From contig JAGNNB010000144.1 in NCBI GenBank assembly GCA_017990865.1, forward strand, positions 1-7,513: a stretch of DNA of 7,513 nucleotides. The letters are read 5' to 3'. Under the pieces are notes generated by a model. The model worked only from the letters and a program-made list of their open reading frames with translations, did no database searches and was not told the origin of the DNA. The stretch comes from Lysobacteraceae bacterium (GTDB taxonomy: Bacteria > Pseudomonadota > Gammaproteobacteria > Xanthomonadales > Xanthomonadaceae). Positions within the stretch are counted from its first letter, which is position 1, and every line of letters starts with the position of its first letter. The translations under genes were made by a program, and so were the position numbers. This document shows, piece after piece, positions 7,199 through 7,513 of the stretch.

Positions 7199-7221
7199 CA
7201 TCCCGATCCGCGATCGGGATG
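7199..7221. repeat. Perfect 10-bp hairpin with 3-base loop
   Basis: CATCCCGATC (7199-7208) and GATCGGGATG (7212-7221) pair perfectly around the loop CGC. No T-run follows on either strand, so it is not a standard intrinsic terminator. It lies 203 bp after the effector stop and just before the leftward terminator, and could slow polymerase or protect RNA ends. Confidence 0.5.
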
Positions 7222-7239
7222 TCCCGGCACTCGCCGTTC

Positions 7240-7270
7240 AAAAACGAGCCCGGGATAGGCCCGGGCTCGT
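7240..7270 (-). terminator. Rho-independent terminator for the right-hand minus-strand gene
   Basis: ACGAGCCCGGG (7244-7254) and CCCGGGCTCGT (7260-7270) form a perfect 11-bp GC-rich stem with a 5-base loop. Read on the minus strand, the stem runs directly into TTTTT (7244-7240, its first T being the stem base) and then GAAC. This is the classical arrangement for transcripts moving leftwards. It lies 116 bp past the stop codon of the gene at 7386-7513 and supports that gene being real. On the plus strand no T-run follows, so it would serve the effector transcript poorly. Confidence 0.7.
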
Positions 7271-7308
7271 CGCATCGAAGCGAACGCGGCGTGTCGTCGC
7301 GATCGCGC

Positions 7309-7389
7309 GATCAGGGCATGCTCGATCGGAGCATGCTCGATCAAGGCATGCTCGATCAAGGCATGCTCAATCAGGGCATGTTCAATCAG
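7309..7389. repeat. 15-bp tandem repeat array, 5.4 copies
   Basis: Units of consensus GATCAAGGCATGCTC start at 7309, 7324, 7339, 7354 and 7369, plus a partial AATCAG at 7384-7389. Units differ by one to three bases. Each holds a GCATG core, and the second unit contains the perfect palindrome GAGCATGCTC (7329-7338). The unit is a multiple of three, so every frame repeats as a pentapeptide, but no frame here looks like a real gene. The right edge overlaps the stop codon of the minus-strand gene, and the array sits between that stop and the terminator. Such arrays often vary in copy number between strains. Confidence 0.85.
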
Positions 7390-7513
7390 TAAAAGCAGGG
7401 TCCGCCGTTGATCGGGCACGCCTTCACGAAGATCCAGGTAGGCGGTCTGCAAATGTAGTAATAGCGATAATTGCCAGACACGATATGCACCGTCTTCCCC
7501 GCAAGGGAGGTGC
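7386..7513 (-). CDS. C-terminal end of an unrecognised Tyr/Cys-rich protein (cut by window edge)
   Basis: On the minus strand one frame is open from the right edge to a TGA at 7388-7386 and gives the last 41 residues. It contains GKTVHIVSGNYRYYYICRPP, then WIFVKACPINGGPCFY at the end. Three cysteines, several tyrosines and an aromatic C-terminus suggest a small exported or disulphide-bonded protein, but I recognise no family. Third positions are mostly G/C, as in the neighbouring genes, and a good terminator lies 116 bp downstream. A second minus-strand frame is also open here and runs through the tandem array as LIEHA repeats, but it reads less like a natural protein. The gene converges on the effector gene. 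Its start and promoter are outside the window. Confidence 0.5.
   Translation of the reverse strand, partial: TSLAGKTVHIVSGNYRYYYICRPPTWIFVKACPINGGPCFY

Noticed and set aside
7309..7389. Possible CRISPR array.
   Set aside because: The 15-bp units are directly adjacent with no spacers and are shorter than CRISPR repeats.
7066..7392. Plus-strand frame of 108 codons ending in DQGML-type pentapeptide repeats.
   Set aside because: It runs through the MITE-like element, the leftward terminator and the tandem array, and has no convincing ribosome site or protein-like composition.

Overview
The window is GC-rich DNA whose coding strands use mostly G/C third positions. It most likely comes from the gammaproteobacterial order Xanthomonadales (Lysobacter, Luteimonas, Stenotrophomonas or a relative). 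The strongest pointer is the end of the large plus-strand gene. It matches my memory of XVIPCD, the secretion-signal domain of effectors exported by the Xanthomonadales-type, bacteria-killing type IV secretion system (X-T4SS). No database search was possible, so family names rest on motifs read by eye.

Layout, left to right. (1) 1-348, minus strand: the first 116 codons of an ECF-type sigma factor, cut by the window edge. (2) 527-3034 and 3031-3771, minus strand: a translationally coupled ABC transporter pair of YbbA/YbbP type. The ATPase comes first in transcription, followed by a two-lobed FtsX/MacB-type permease with about ten membrane segments. (3) 3772-4074: a divergent intergenic region rich in inverted repeats, which must hold the start signals for both the transporter and the effector. 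(4) 4075-6996, plus strand: a 973-residue candidate X-T4SS effector. It has about 520 N-terminal residues of no fold I recognise, a proline-rich linker, three peptidoglycan-binding repeats, a second linker and a C-terminal XVIPCD-like signal. (5) 6997-7385: non-coding DNA with a MITE-like element ended by inverted repeats, a perfect hairpin, a rho-independent terminator reading leftwards and an 81-bp array of a 15-bp tandem repeat. (6) 7386-7513, minus strand: the last 41 codons of an unrecognised Tyr/Cys-rich protein. Its stop codon lies in the edge of the tandem array.

How the parts fit. The sigma factor and the YbbAP-like transporter look like ordinary chromosomal genes. The accessory part is 4075-7389. 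There, a probable interbacterial toxin that binds cell wall sits next to repeat-rich DNA and has no recognisable immunity gene inside the window. The effector's unassigned N-terminal half is the best candidate here for something undescribed.
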